This document shows positions 56,067-64,000 of a stretch of 64,000 nt of DNA, piece by piece. The position numbers and the translations under genes were made by a program. The stretch is from Hoeflea_A sp965204935 (GTDB taxonomy: Bacteria > Pseudomonadota > Alphaproteobacteria > Rhizobiales > Rhizobiaceae), in the NCBI RefSeq assembly GCF_965204935.1, contig NZ_CBDBFO010000002.1; one strand, written 5' to 3'. Each line of letters begins with the position of its first letter. Within the stretch, counting starts at the first letter, position 1. The notes beneath the pieces are model-generated. The model made no database searches and had not been told where the DNA came from. It saw nothing but the letters and a program-made list of their open reading frames with translations.

Positions 56067-56964
56067 GAGGGGTTGGATGGCCGGGGCGAAATGTGATTCC
56101 AAACGGTTATCGACACCAGTTTGGAGCAGCCTCATGTGGACCCCAACCACCCGTCGGCAGTATAGCCGCGATCATCTGCGTTATGGAAGCGATCTGAGCG
56201 ATGCGGAATGGAACATTATCGCCCCGTTCATGCCGCCGCCAGCGAAAACTGGTCGGCCGCGGGAATGGCCGATGCGTGAGATCATGAACGCCATCTTCTA
56301 CGTGCTGCGGGCCGGCTGTGCGTGGCGCATGCTGCCCAAGGACTTCCCGCCGATGACGACGGTCTACGGCTGGTTTCTGCGCTTCCGACGTGAAGGACTG
56401 TTCAAGACCATCAATCATCATCTGGTCGTGCTCGACCGCGAGCGGGTCGGGCGCGAGGCCAGTCCATCAGCGACCGTGATTGACAGCCAAAGCGTCAAGA
56501 CCGCCGAGGCTGGCGGTCCACGCGGCTATGATGCCGGCAAGAAGATCAAAGGTCGTAAGCGCCACGCCATGGTCGACACCGACGGCCGCGGCCTGGTCCT
56601 CCAGACGCACGCAGCCAATGTTCAGGATCGCGATGGCGCAATCCCGCTGCTCAAAGCCTCACGACGCTCGTTTCCCTTCGTCGAACTCACCTTCGCCGAC
56701 AGCGCCTACAATGGCGACCGGGTCAGGGACGCAACGTCGGTCGCCATCGAGGTTGTCAAGAAATTCACCGACCAGGTCGGCTTCCAGGTCTTGCCCAGGA
56801 GATGGGTGGTCGAGCGCTTCTTCGCCTGGATCAACCGCAATCGCCGATTGGCGAAGGACTTCGAGGGAACCATCAGTTCGGCCGAAACCTTCCTCTATGC
56901 CGCCTCGGTTATGCTACTCACAAGACGCTTGGCACGGTCAGTGTGAGTTTCGAGTCGGACTCTC
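56067..56964 (+). mobile_element. IS5-family (IS427-type) insertion sequence, ends approximate
   Basis: About 0.9 kb with a single transposase gene, inside the sulfotransferase gene. Candidate ends GAGGGGTTGG and the complement GAGAGTCCGA share only a weak inverted repeat, and the flanking CAG may be the target duplication. Boundaries could be off by a few bases. Confidence 0.75.
56134..56946 (+). CDS. IS5-family transposase
   Basis: 270 residues from ATG 56134 (MWTPTTRRQYSRDHLRYGSD). DUF4096-type N-terminus LSDAEWNIIAPFMPPPAKTGRPREWPMREIMNAIFYVLRAGCAWRMLPKDFPP, then DDE core ATVIDSQSVKTAEAGGPRGYDAGKKIKGRKRHAMVDTDG, TFADSAYNGDRV and RRWVVERFFAWINRNRRLAKDFE. All three acidic positions are present in one uninterrupted frame, without the programmed frameshift of some IS427 members. 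Confidence 0.92.
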   Translation: MWTPTTRRQYSRDHLRYGSDLSDAEWNIIAPFMPPPAKTGRPREWPMREIMNAIFYVLRAGCAWRMLPKDFPPMTTVYGWFLRFRREGLFKTINHHLVVLDRERVGREASPSATVIDSQSVKTAEAGGPRGYDAGKKIKGRKRHAMVDTDGRGLVLQTHAANVQDRDGAIPLLKASRRSFPFVELTFADSAYNGDRVRDATSVAIEVVKKFTDQVGFQVLPRRWVVERFFAWINRNRRLAKDFEGTISSAETFLYAASVMLLTRRLARSV

Positions 56965-57438
56965 AGCAATCCAAATACTTGCCTCCCTTTCTCGCATGTT
57001 CTGATCAATTTGATGAAGTAAAGCTTCGCAATCGACCGTTACAGCCGCTGGACGATCCGCAGCGTCAAACAAATTCGCAATTGGCCGACCATGACGCGTT
57101 TCGGTGATTTTTTCCAGAGCGGCACGCCGAATCTGAGAAATCGCAACCTTAAGGATGTCTCTTCGCGTGACAAGCAGAATCCTTACGCCGACTTGGCGTA
57201 GTGTCTTGATCATATGCAAACGATCGACCAATTGGTACGGAGCGATCTTGAAACCCGTTGCGCGAGTTAAAGGTTGAATTCTACTAAAGAACTCAATTAC
57301 ATATTTTTCTTGTTCTTCTACAGTTTTGATTCTGTAAAGCGGCTCACCATTGGTAAAGCAGTTGTTCTTCGCCAAGATGGAGCCTAGCCAACTACTGCCG
57401 GATCTAGGATGGAATAGTATAATATACTTAACCGTCAT

Positions 57439-57995
57439 TTTTCTTTCCGATCCAATATCCCGCATTCATGATCTGCAACGCCCGCAAGAAAAGATATTTT
57501 CTTTTTATTTCATCAATTAGATGAAAGCTGGTTTGACGCAATCCGGATTATCTACCAACGTCGGGGCCACCTTTCATGGCATGTGGCACAGGGTTTCCTG
57601 ATTCGTAAAGTTCGAATTTGATTTGGAACTTACTATTGTCATTGTGAAGACCATGGACACTGCGCGCCGGTCAGATAGCACTCGGACCAATCCGCCTGAT
57701 AATGGCACGTGCTCTGAGCTGTGCACTGTTAACTTTCACAATACCGGCCCAAGCTGCAAATTCCCTTCCGATGGATAGACTACCCACGTAAATAATTGCC
57801 CTGCCGATAGCAACGGTACTTCCAACATCATCCAACACAACTTCCGAAACATCATGCGCCGTAGTAGGATTTCCACCCTAGATATAAACGATGGTAATCT
57901 AGTTCTTTGTTATAGCGAGCACCAATCCGATCCAATCTCTGGCCCTACCTCCAAAAAGCGCGACGCCGATCCTTCCATTCCACAGACAAATATCC
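57439..57995. other. Intergenic stretch with a possible gene remnant
   Basis: No gene start or known motif is found. On the minus strand, from about 57882 to 57678, a frame of about 66 codons without an ATG (containing GSTVAIGRAIIYVGSLSIG) has protein-like composition and may be the tail of a lost gene. The rest is AT-rich and featureless. A terminator or promoter could not be placed. Confidence 0.3.
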
Positions 57996-58904
57996 TCAAG
58001 CAGCACCCTTTTTAGGTTCGCCAAGCCGGTCTCCGGCGCAGGCGCTTTCGCGGATCGGCCGCCACCACCATTCGTTTTCCAGGAACCATTCGACAGTCCG
58101 GGCAAGACCGCTTTCGAAGCTCTCTTTCGGCACCCAGCCGAGTTCGCCGCGGATCTTGGAAGCATCGATGGCGTAGCGCCGGTCATGGCCCGGCCGGTCG
58201 GGCACGAAAGTGATGAGGTCGCGGTATCTGTCGCCGGATGTCCGCGGATGCAGCTGATCCAGGACATCGCAGACAGCCTCGACAACCTGCAGATTGGTGC
58301 GTTCCGCATTGCCGCCGATATTGTAGCTTTCACCGGTGGCCCCATCGAAAAGCACCGTCGCCAATGCCCGCGCATGATCATCCACATGCAGCCAGTCACG
58401 CACATTTTCGCCATTGCCGTAAACCGGCAACGGTTTCTCCTCGAGCGCGTTCAGGATGACAAGCGGAATGAGTTTTTCGGGAAAATGGAAGGGTCCGTAA
58501 TTGTTGGAACAGTTGGAAAGGACCACCGGCAGACCGTAAGTCTCACCCCATGCCCGCACCAGGTGGTCCGAAGCTGCCTTGGACGCGGAATAGGGTGAAG
58601 TGGGTGCATAGGGACTTTCTTCGGTGAAAATGCCGGATTCAAAGGGTAGGTCACCGAAGACTTCGTCTGTCGAAACGTGGTGAAAGCGAAAGCGCGCTTT
58701 GTTTTCAGCCGGCAACACCTGCCAATGCGTGAGCGCCGCGCTCAGCAGGTGATAGGTACCGACGACATTGGTCCGGATAAAGTCTGCGGGCCCATCGATC
58801 GACCGGTCGACATGACTCTCCGCAGCCAGATGCATGATCGCGTCGATACGCTCCTGCTGCAGTATCTGCAGCACCCGCGCCTCATCACAAATATCTGCGA
58901 GGAT

Positions 58905-60233
58905 CACTACTGTCCCGTTAAGCTCATAAGAATTTCCGATAAGATTCTGTAAATAATCATTTAAAACGGTCTGATAGCCTGTCACCGACTTGAACTGCTA
59001 AACGTGGCAATCATGCTCTCCAGAGTAATTTCACATGGAGAGATCCGAACAATGTATACAGGCAAACTTGTGTTCGCGCAGGCTATGGATCATCTGCCGA
59101 TGCACACTCTTCGACGCTGCATCCGGCGTTACGGTGGAAACAATCGCATCAGGAGCTTTAGTTGCGAGGATCAATTCCGCAGCATGGCATTTGCCCAGTT
59201 GACCTCAAGAGAAAGCTTGCGCGACATCGAAACCTGCCTGCGCGCTCAGGCTCAAAAGCGATACCACATGGGCTTTCGCTCCCCGGTATTTCGCAACACT
59301 CTGGCCAGGGCCAACGAGCGACGTGACTGGCGCATCTATGGGGATTTTGCTGCGGCGCTTATCACAATCGCTCGAGCGCTCTACGCCGATGACAGCTTTG
59401 AAGTTGACTTGCAAAACACCGTATATGCCCTCGATTCCACAACCATTGATCTGTGCCTTTCAGTATTTCCCTGGGCGCATTTTCGGCGCGCAAAAGCAGC
59501 GATCAAAATGCACACCTTGCTTGATCTGCGTGGAAATATCCCAACATTTATAGACATTTCGCCAGGCAAAATGCACGACGTCAATATGCTGGACATCCTG
59601 ACGCCCGAACCTGGTGCCTTCTATATCATGGACCGCGCCTATCTTGATTTCGAACGCCTCCATCGCATCCACATCAGCGGCGGGTTCTTTGTCTTGAGGG
59701 CAAAGTCGAATACCAGGTTGCAGCGTATTTATTCCGAGCCCGTTGATCGCAGCACCGGGGTTATCTGCGATCAAGTCGTAAGGACTGCGGCGCAAAAAGT
59801 TCGAGCAGCTTCCCGGACAAACTGCGGCGAATTCGGTATCGCGACACTGAACGAGACAAGACTCTGATCTTCATCACCAACAACTTTGTCTTGTCGGCAA
59901 AGACCATTGCCGCACTCTACAAATCGCGCTGGCAGGTAGAACTGTTCTTCAAATGGATCAAGCAGCACTTGCGCATCAAGTCGTTTTTCGGCACTTCTAT
60001 CAATGCGGTGAAGACACAGATATGGATTGCAGTCTGCGTTTATGTGCTTGCCGCGATCCTAAAGAAACGGCTCGATAGCGACATGAGTCTCTACACAATT
60101 CTCCAGATTCTGGACGTCACTCTTTTCGAGAAAATTCAACTGGATCAGCTTATTACAAGTTCCGACAACACATCTGCGCCGGGGGCTCAGCCCAAGCAAC
60201 TGAATTTATTCGACTTTTAACGGGACAGTAGTG
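58905..60233 (+). mobile_element. IS4-type (IS231/ISPepr1-like) element in rmlB (1329 bp)
   Basis: Perfect 17-bp inverted ends CACTACTGTCCCGTTAA / TTAACGGGACAGTAGTG, and a 9-bp target duplication TGCGAGGAT at 58896-58904 and 60234-60242. One transposase gene in two frames. Unrelated to the IS4-type copies at 21.5-24.8 kb. Confidence 0.95.
59052..60220 (+). pseudogene. IS4-type transposase with a -1 frameshift
   Basis: The first frame (59052 to about 59797) has the DUF4372-like N-terminus LVFAQAMDHLPMHTLRRCIRRYGGN, first Asp in YALDSTTIDLCL and second in FYIMDRAYLDFERL. The second frame (from about 59798 to 60220) carries FPDKLRRIRYRDTERDKTLIFITNNF and the YREK part IAALYKSRWQVELFFKWIKQHLRIKSFFG. 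The switch lies at CAAAAAG near 59795 and needs exactly one backward base. It could be a decay mutation or a programmed slip; with one copy these cannot be told apart. Confidence 0.8.
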
Positions 60234-60419
60234 TGCGAGGATATGCTTGTAATTATGCCGGTTTTCGATCGACCGAAGTGAATCGAGATTGCCGGCATAG
60301 GTCAGCTTGTCGACATTGACGACAATATTGCCTGGATCATCCACCAGGTGCCTGCAAACGGCAGATCCGATGAATCCTGCGCCGCCTGTAACGAGAATTC
60401 GCATGTCCCCTTCGAACCC

Positions 60420-60968
60420 CTAAAATGTTTCCGCTTCAGCAAGAAACGGAGCTTCACGGTCCTTGTCCGACAAAATGAAATCCGTGATGTCCGCCGGCCA
60501 TGCGATATTGATATCTGGATCATCAAACCGGATGGCACGGTCATGCTGCGGTGAATAATAGTCTGTCACCTTATAGACGACCTCGGTATCATCCTCCAGT
60601 GTCAGAAAACCGTGCGCAAAGCCCTTTGGCACGAGAACCTGGTTCCACGCGCCCGCAGAGACGACCAGTGAGATCCAGTGTCCGAACGTCGCTGAACTCC
60701 GGCGAATGTCCACCGCCAAATCGAGGATTGATCCTCGGCAGACCCGAACGAGCTTGTCCTGTGCACGCGGCGGTATCTGGTAGTGGAGGCCGCGCAGAAC
60801 GCCCCTGTCCGCTGAATAGGAGTAATTGTCCTGCACGAACTCAAACTGCAGTCCGGCTTTTTCCCACCGGGACTTGTTATAGGTCTCGGAGAAAAATCCC
60901 CGACTGTCACCATGCCGATCCGGTGTAATCTCGAGAACGCCTTCCAGGCCAAGTGCGCGGACTTCCAT
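60420..60968 (-). CDS. rmlC: dTDP-4-dehydrorhamnose 3,5-epimerase
   Basis: 182 residues from ATG 60968, which overlaps the rmlA stop (TGATG). Cupin fold with GDSRGFFSETYN, the catalytic His62 in VLRGLHYQIPP, QDKLVRVCRGSILDLAVDIRRSSATFG, PKGFAHGFLTLEDDTEVVYKVTDYYSP. Third step of dTDP-L-rhamnose synthesis. Intact, but the step before it (RmlB) is broken. Confidence 0.95.
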   Translation of the reverse strand: MEVRALGLEGVLEITPDRHGDSRGFFSETYNKSRWEKAGLQFEFVQDNYSYSADRGVLRGLHYQIPPRAQDKLVRVCRGSILDLAVDIRRSSATFGHWISLVVSAGAWNQVLVPKGFAHGFLTLEDDTEVVYKVTDYYSPQHDRAIRFDDPDINIAWPADITDFILSDKDREAPFLAEAETF

Positions 60969-61843
60969 CACGCAAGTTCCCTGGCGCGGCGATCGAGATA
61001 ATGTGCATAGGGAGTATCTCCCAGTTCACGCGCCCGCCTGACAACATCGTCGGGCTGCAACCACCCCATGATAAGGCCGATTTCCTCCGGGCAGGCGATC
61101 TTGATTCCCTGTCGATGCTCGATCGTCCGAACAAAGGCCGACGCCTCGTGCAGGCTGTCATGCGTTCCCGTATCGAGCCAGGCATAGCCGCGGCCAAGCT
61201 GATGAACCATAAGCTGGCCCATTTCCAGGTAGATGTTGTTGACCGCGGTGATTTCCAGCTCTCCGCGGTCCGACGGTGCAATTGACTGGGCGATATCAAG
61301 CACCTTGTTGTCGTAGAAATAGAGCCCGGTTACGGCCCAGTTCGACCTTGGCGCCTCCGGTTTTTCCTCGATCGTGATCGCCTTCTTGGTCTCTGCATCA
61401 AATTCGACGACGCCATAGCGGTGCGGGTCATCGACATGATAGGCGAAGACGGACGCGCCGCTTTCCCGTGCTGCCGCTTGCTGGCAAAGCCGTGAAAGGC
61501 CATCGCCGAAATAAATATTGTCGCCCAAAATCATGGATACGCTGTCGGAGCCCACGAAGTCACGGCCGATGATAAAAGCCTCTGCCAGCCCTTTCGGTTG
61601 CGGTTGTTCGGCGTAGCTTAGACTTATTCCATAGTCGCTCCCGTCGCCAAGCATCGTCTGGAACAGAGGCAGATCCCGCGGTGTCGATATAATCAGAATT
61701 TCACGTATCCCCGACAGCATCAAAACACTGAGAGGATAATAAATCATCGGTTTGTCGTAGACGGGCAGCATCTGCTTGGATACCGCCATTGTAAGTGGAT
61801 AAAGGCGTGTTCCACTGCCGCCCGCAAGGATTATGCCCTTCAT
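60968..61843 (-). CDS. rmlA: Glucose-1-phosphate thymidylyltransferase
   Basis: 291 residues from ATG 61843 (MKGIILAGGSGTRLYPLT); the frame opens at 61867, but the family start is clear. Nucleotide loop GGSGTRLYPLT with SKQMLPVYDKPMIYYPLS, later MILGDNIYFGDGL and ITAVNNIYLE. First step of dTDP-rhamnose synthesis (dTTP plus glucose-1-phosphate). It is followed by rmlC with overlapping stop and start codons. Order on this strand is GT2, rmlA, rmlC, rmlB; no rmlD is in the window. Confidence 0.96.
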   Translation of the reverse strand: MKGIILAGGSGTRLYPLTMAVSKQMLPVYDKPMIYYPLSVLMLSGIREILIISTPRDLPLFQTMLGDGSDYGISLSYAEQPQPKGLAEAFIIGRDFVGSDSVSMILGDNIYFGDGLSRLCQQAAARESGASVFAYHVDDPHRYGVVEFDAETKKAITIEEKPEAPRSNWAVTGLYFYDNKVLDIAQSIAPSDRGELEITAVNNIYLEMGQLMVHQLGRGYAWLDTGTHDSLHEASAFVRTIEHRQGIKIACPEEIGLIMGWLQPDDVVRRARELGDTPYAHYLDRRARELA

Positions 61844-61867
61844 TGTCTCCTCAGAAGTATTTTTCAA

Positions 61868-62815
61868 TCATAGCTTGTTGACGACTGCGGCGAGATGCAA
61901 CCCTAAATTTCCCTTTCTGGACTGTCGGTATATGCTTGAATTGTGCAGACGATGCAATCTGCGCGCCGGGGATTGGTCTGACCTGATCGACTGAAACTCG
62001 TCGACAATATCTCGAGACTCTTCGTTCAATAACTCGCGGCATTTCCGCAAAGCCTCAAGATTCTGATCGGACCAATCTGCAAATTGTCCTCCAAACATGC
62101 GCCGGATGCGATCAATCCGCGATCGCCATCCGACATTATCACCAACCAGGTTATTGCCATGCTGGCGATAACCAATGTGGGGATTCGGATCATAGATGAC
62201 GACACCTCCGCAGCCGGAAATCATCAGATAGCACCACCAGTCGTGACTGACGAAAGGTGTCCGGTCTGCACTTTGTGAAAGCAAATCCCACGCGGCTCTA
62301 TTGGCCACCATCGTATTGCCTCCAGCGATACTCTGGACGATCGCGTTGCCAAAGCCCGGTTGACGCCGAAAGTGCGGCGAAAATCCAATGGTTCGCCCCG
62401 TTTCATCGACAATGCGTGTACGCCCGCCATACAATGCGGGACGATTGGGATCATACGCGGATAGCGCCCCGATCGCCGCTTCAAGTTTGTCCGCATCCCA
62501 CAGGTCATCCTGGTCGCTGAAGGCGATGTAGTCAGCCTCAATGGTGTTGTTACGCATCAGGCTTCTGAAATTCTCGGAAAAGCCGCGCTGCGGCCCGGCG
62601 ACAATGTGAAAACTGCCTTTGGTCCATCGCGATGCCAGGTCCTTCAGGATGTTTAGCGATGTATCGGTTGAACCGTCATCACTCACCCACATGTCAATTT
62701 GCTCGACGGTTTGAGAACCGATCGATTGGATCTGCTCACCAAGAAACCGCGCACCGTTGTAGACACCCATAAGTACAGCGATTGAAGCCGACCCGGCTGC
62801 AGGCTTATTCTCCAC
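61868..62815 (-). CDS. GT2-family glycosyltransferase (rhamnosyltransferase-like)
   Basis: 315 residues from GTG 62815 (AGGAAG upstream). GT-A fold: IAVLMGVYNGARFLGEQIQSI, first acidic motif WVSDDGSTDTS, metal motif AFSDQDDLWDADKLE, then SHDWWCYLMISG. The YNGARFL/DQDDLW pattern is common in rhamnosyltransferases of the RfbF/RgpB type, which agrees with the rmlA gene 24 bases downstream. Probable role: adding a sugar, likely rhamnose, to the surface polysaccharide. Confidence 0.88.
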   Translation of the reverse strand: MENKPAAGSASIAVLMGVYNGARFLGEQIQSIGSQTVEQIDMWVSDDGSTDTSLNILKDLASRWTKGSFHIVAGPQRGFSENFRSLMRNNTIEADYIAFSDQDDLWDADKLEAAIGALSAYDPNRPALYGGRTRIVDETGRTIGFSPHFRRQPGFGNAIVQSIAGGNTMVANRAAWDLLSQSADRTPFVSHDWWCYLMISGCGGVVIYDPNPHIGYRQHGNNLVGDNVGWRSRIDRIRRMFGGQFADWSDQNLEALRKCRELLNEESRDIVDEFQSIRSDQSPARRLHRLHNSSIYRQSRKGNLGLHLAAVVNKL

Positions 62816-62978
62816 AATTTCTTCCTGCCTCCACAGTACGGTGTAGACCGTGAGCCCGCAGTAAAATTCCGCCTTGCTGCTTGACTGTTCCGTGGATCAA
62901 TGTTCCGCCCCACCTTGCGCATAGCAATGAGACCGCATTTGTGTCAAATGAAGGGTTGTATCCACCTGTTGCCGCACC

Positions 62979-63518
62979 ATGAAACGCCTTGTTGACATCG
63001 CCCTCGCCCTTGCGCTCCTTGTCCTTCTCTGGCCGCTGATCCTGCTCCTTGCTCTCCTTGTGCGAATCGAGAGCCCCGGCAATCCGTTCTTTTTGCAAAA
63101 ACGCCTCGGGCGCAGCGAAAAGCCGTTCACCATGTGGAAGCTGCGCACCATGCGTCGCGGCACGCCGGACAAAGGCACGCACGAGATCGGCGCGGATGCG
63201 CAGACACGCCTCGGTGCCGTGCTGCGGCGGGCGCGCCTCGATGAATTGCCGCAGGCGCTGAACATTCTTCTCGGCCACATGTCGCTGGTCGGCCCGCGTC
63301 CCTGTCTGCCGAGCCAGGACGCGGTCATTGCCGAGCGGCGGCGCCAAGGCGTCTTCGCCATCCGGCCTGGCGTCACCGGCCTTTCGCAAATCCGTGCCAT
63401 TGACATGTCCCGCCCGGCCGAACTTGCCACAAGCGACCGCGAATATATGGACCGCCAGTCGCTGGCGCTGGATTTGCAGATCTGCCTGAAGACACTCGCC
63501 GCGGTGTTCTGGAGATAG
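62979..63518 (+). CDS. Bacterial sugar transferase (polyprenyl-phosphate hexose-1-phosphate transferase)
   Basis: 179 residues: one membrane helix (LVDIALALALLVLLWPLILLLALLVRIE), FFLQKRLGRSEKPFTMWKLRTMR with the conserved KLRTM, RLDELPQALNILLGHMSLVGPRPCLP with the DELPQ motif, and RPGVTGLSQI. Short monotopic phosphoglycosyl transferases like this start a glycan repeat by moving sugar-1-phosphate onto undecaprenyl phosphate. It is divergent from the rhamnosyltransferase gene, the promoters lying in 62816-62978. Confidence 0.93.
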   Translation: MKRLVDIALALALLVLLWPLILLLALLVRIESPGNPFFLQKRLGRSEKPFTMWKLRTMRRGTPDKGTHEIGADAQTRLGAVLRRARLDELPQALNILLGHMSLVGPRPCLPSQDAVIAERRRQGVFAIRPGVTGLSQIRAIDMSRPAELATSDREYMDRQSLALDLQICLKTLAAVFWR

Positions 63519-63784
63519 AGTTTCGGACATCAGCGCTCTGCTTTCTGTCTTCACGGTTGAGCGCGGCTTCGCCGCTAACCTCCGGAATGGGCGCCGAACA
63601 ATCGGCGGCGCACGGTCGTTCGTTGGGTGCCCAACTCCAGATTTCCAATGGATGATGTTCCGAAGCGCAAAGCGCTTCGCAAGGCCGACTGGCCGTCGCC
63701 GCCTTTGCGGCGCGCCCGCGCAGGCCAGCCGCGCAGCGGCGATTCGGCCGTGAGCGAAAACAATGTGGGCGGATAAAACGCGCC
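63519..63784. other. Intergenic region with stem-loops
   Basis: Contains the palindrome CGAAGCGC-AAA-GCGCTTCG near 63661-63680 and a GC-rich block with further short inversions (GCGCGGCTTCGCCGC near 63562). No open frame is convincing. It lies between two converging genes, so bidirectional termination is a reasonable role. Confidence 0.5.
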
Positions 63785-64000
63785 CTACCCGCGCGCGCCT
63801 TCCATATCAGGCAGCCGCGAAAGCGTGCAAAACGCCGTAATCAGCGACAGAAAATAGAGTGTCGACACATCGTGGTAGAAAAGCAGATTGGTCAAGCCGT
63901 AGAGCGAATAGGAAATCACCACGCAAAAAACACCGCCGAAGACGAGCGGCCGCGCGTTGCGCAGGACGAAAAGCGGCACGAAAAGAACCGCCAGCAACGA
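63785..64000 (-). CDS. Probable O-antigen ligase/polymerase-like membrane protein, C-terminal end
   Basis: The last 71 codons of a gene running off the right edge. Two or three hydrophobic helices (LAVLFVPLFVLRN, LVFGGVFCVVISYSLYGLTNLLFYHD, TLYFLSLITAFCTL) ending in a short basic tail. The SYSLYGLTNLLFYHD helix resembles the C-terminal helices of WaaL/Wzy-type proteins, which fits the locus. Too little is visible for certainty. Confidence 0.5.
   Translation of the reverse strand, partial: SLLAVLFVPLFVLRNARPLVFGGVFCVVISYSLYGLTNLLFYHDVSTLYFLSLITAFCTLSRLPDMEGARG

Larger units (their letters stand above)
55817..57438 (-). pseudogene. Sulfotransferase interrupted by an IS5-type element
   Basis: N-terminal part (57438 to about 56965) has the PAPS 5'-phosphosulfate loop FHPRSGSSWLGSIL near residues 8-21, then VRILLVTRRDILKVAISQIRRA (3'-phosphate site). 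The C-terminal part (about 56066 to 55817) has LPFHHVTYEELYGNLENSLENISRFL, typical of Stf0/LPS-type sulfotransferases. The IS lies between. Joining at the 3-base CAG shared by both junctions does not restore the frame, so either the IS ends are slightly different or the gene carries a further indel. Intact, it would sulfate a glycan of this locus. Confidence 0.8.
57996..60404 (-). pseudogene. rmlB: dTDP-glucose 4,6-dehydratase, interrupted by an IS4-type element
   Basis: N-terminal 54 codons at 60404-60243 (MRILVTGGAGFIGSAVCRHL, NAD loop GGAGFIG) and the rest at 58904-57996. Removing the IS with one 9-bp duplication gives 1071 bases, 357 codons, in frame: 356 residues, normal for RmlB. Catalytic features are intact: HLAAESHVDRSIDGP, HVSTDEVFGDL and YSASKAASDHLVRA. 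The enzyme makes dTDP-4-keto-6-deoxyglucose, the second step to dTDP-rhamnose. A truncated protein lacking the NAD site is all that could be made now. Confidence 0.93.

Noticed and set aside
56067..56964. Clean restoration of the sulfotransferase frame by removing the IS5 element
   Set aside because: Using the shared CAG as a target duplication leaves the halves in different frames, so no exact join is claimed.

Overview
The window looks like chromosomal DNA from an alphaproteobacterium, probably of the Rhizobiales (Hyphomicrobiales). The grounds are high GC coding bias, DUF992 and DUF1127 proteins typical of that order, a passenger gene of the pRiA4b ORF-3 family, and mobile elements resembling those of rhizobia. 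No rRNA, tRNA or CRISPR array was seen. Genus is not claimed.

Layout. (1) 1-19.4 kb is an orderly, high-GC core. It holds a GcvT-family gene cut by the window edge with a ProX-ProV-ProW compatible-solute transporter, a DUF992 protein, a KefB/KefF potassium-efflux pair, an exported acetolactate-decarboxylase-like protein, a sulfatase, an acetyltransferase, an ECF sigma/anti-sigma pair, an M20 amidohydrolase, two exported unknown proteins (one with seventeen 18-residue repeats), a PLP trans-sulfuration enzyme and a fumarylacetoacetate hydrolase/cyclase pair. (2) 19.4-28.0 kb is AT-richer and looks acquired. It carries a Vsr endonuclease, a cytosine-5 methyltransferase, a NotI-like restriction gene hit twice by the same IS, a DUF3883 protein and a frameshifted DUF4268 protein. 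(3) 28.0-31.96 kb returns to core-like genes: DUF1127, an NTF2-like protein, a MerR/TipAS regulator split by an IS110 element, and the 5' half of a winged-helix regulator. (4) 31.96-53.7 kb is a nest of insertion sequences (IS66, IS21, IS66 containing IS110). It encloses core genes (DUF4336, membrane protein, acetyltransferase, rhodanese, peroxiredoxin) and the first part of a polysaccharide cluster. (5) 53.7-64 kb is the rest of the surface-polysaccharide cluster: glycosyltransferase, methyltransferase, sulfotransferase, RmlB/C/A, rhamnosyltransferase-like GT2, sugar-phosphate transferase and an O-antigen ligase/polymerase-like end. Several of these genes are interrupted by insertion sequences.

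The main structural result is that the 12.8 kb segment 35482-48296 is inverted. Two identical 2765-bp IS21-type copies lie in opposite orientation at its ends. Flipping the segment back rejoins four things at once, with matching target-site duplications: a winged-helix/TPR regulator (31232-31957 with 45948-46412), a 2.6 kb IS66 element, a second IS66 element of exactly the length of its sister copy (3165 bp), and a large two-domain glycosyltransferase (37441-36033 with 53687-54852). The same join-and-check approach restores clean reading frames for the NotI-like nuclease (342 residues), the MerR/TipAS regulator (251 residues) and RmlB (356 residues).

Functionally, the intact left part serves osmoprotection, potassium homeostasis and small-molecule metabolism. 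The right part is a surface-polysaccharide locus in decay: at least five genes (glucose-1-phosphate cytidylyltransferase, two-domain glycosyltransferase, sulfotransferase, rmlB and a regulator) are broken by IS activity. The restriction module has lost its nuclease but keeps its methyltransferase and Vsr protein.
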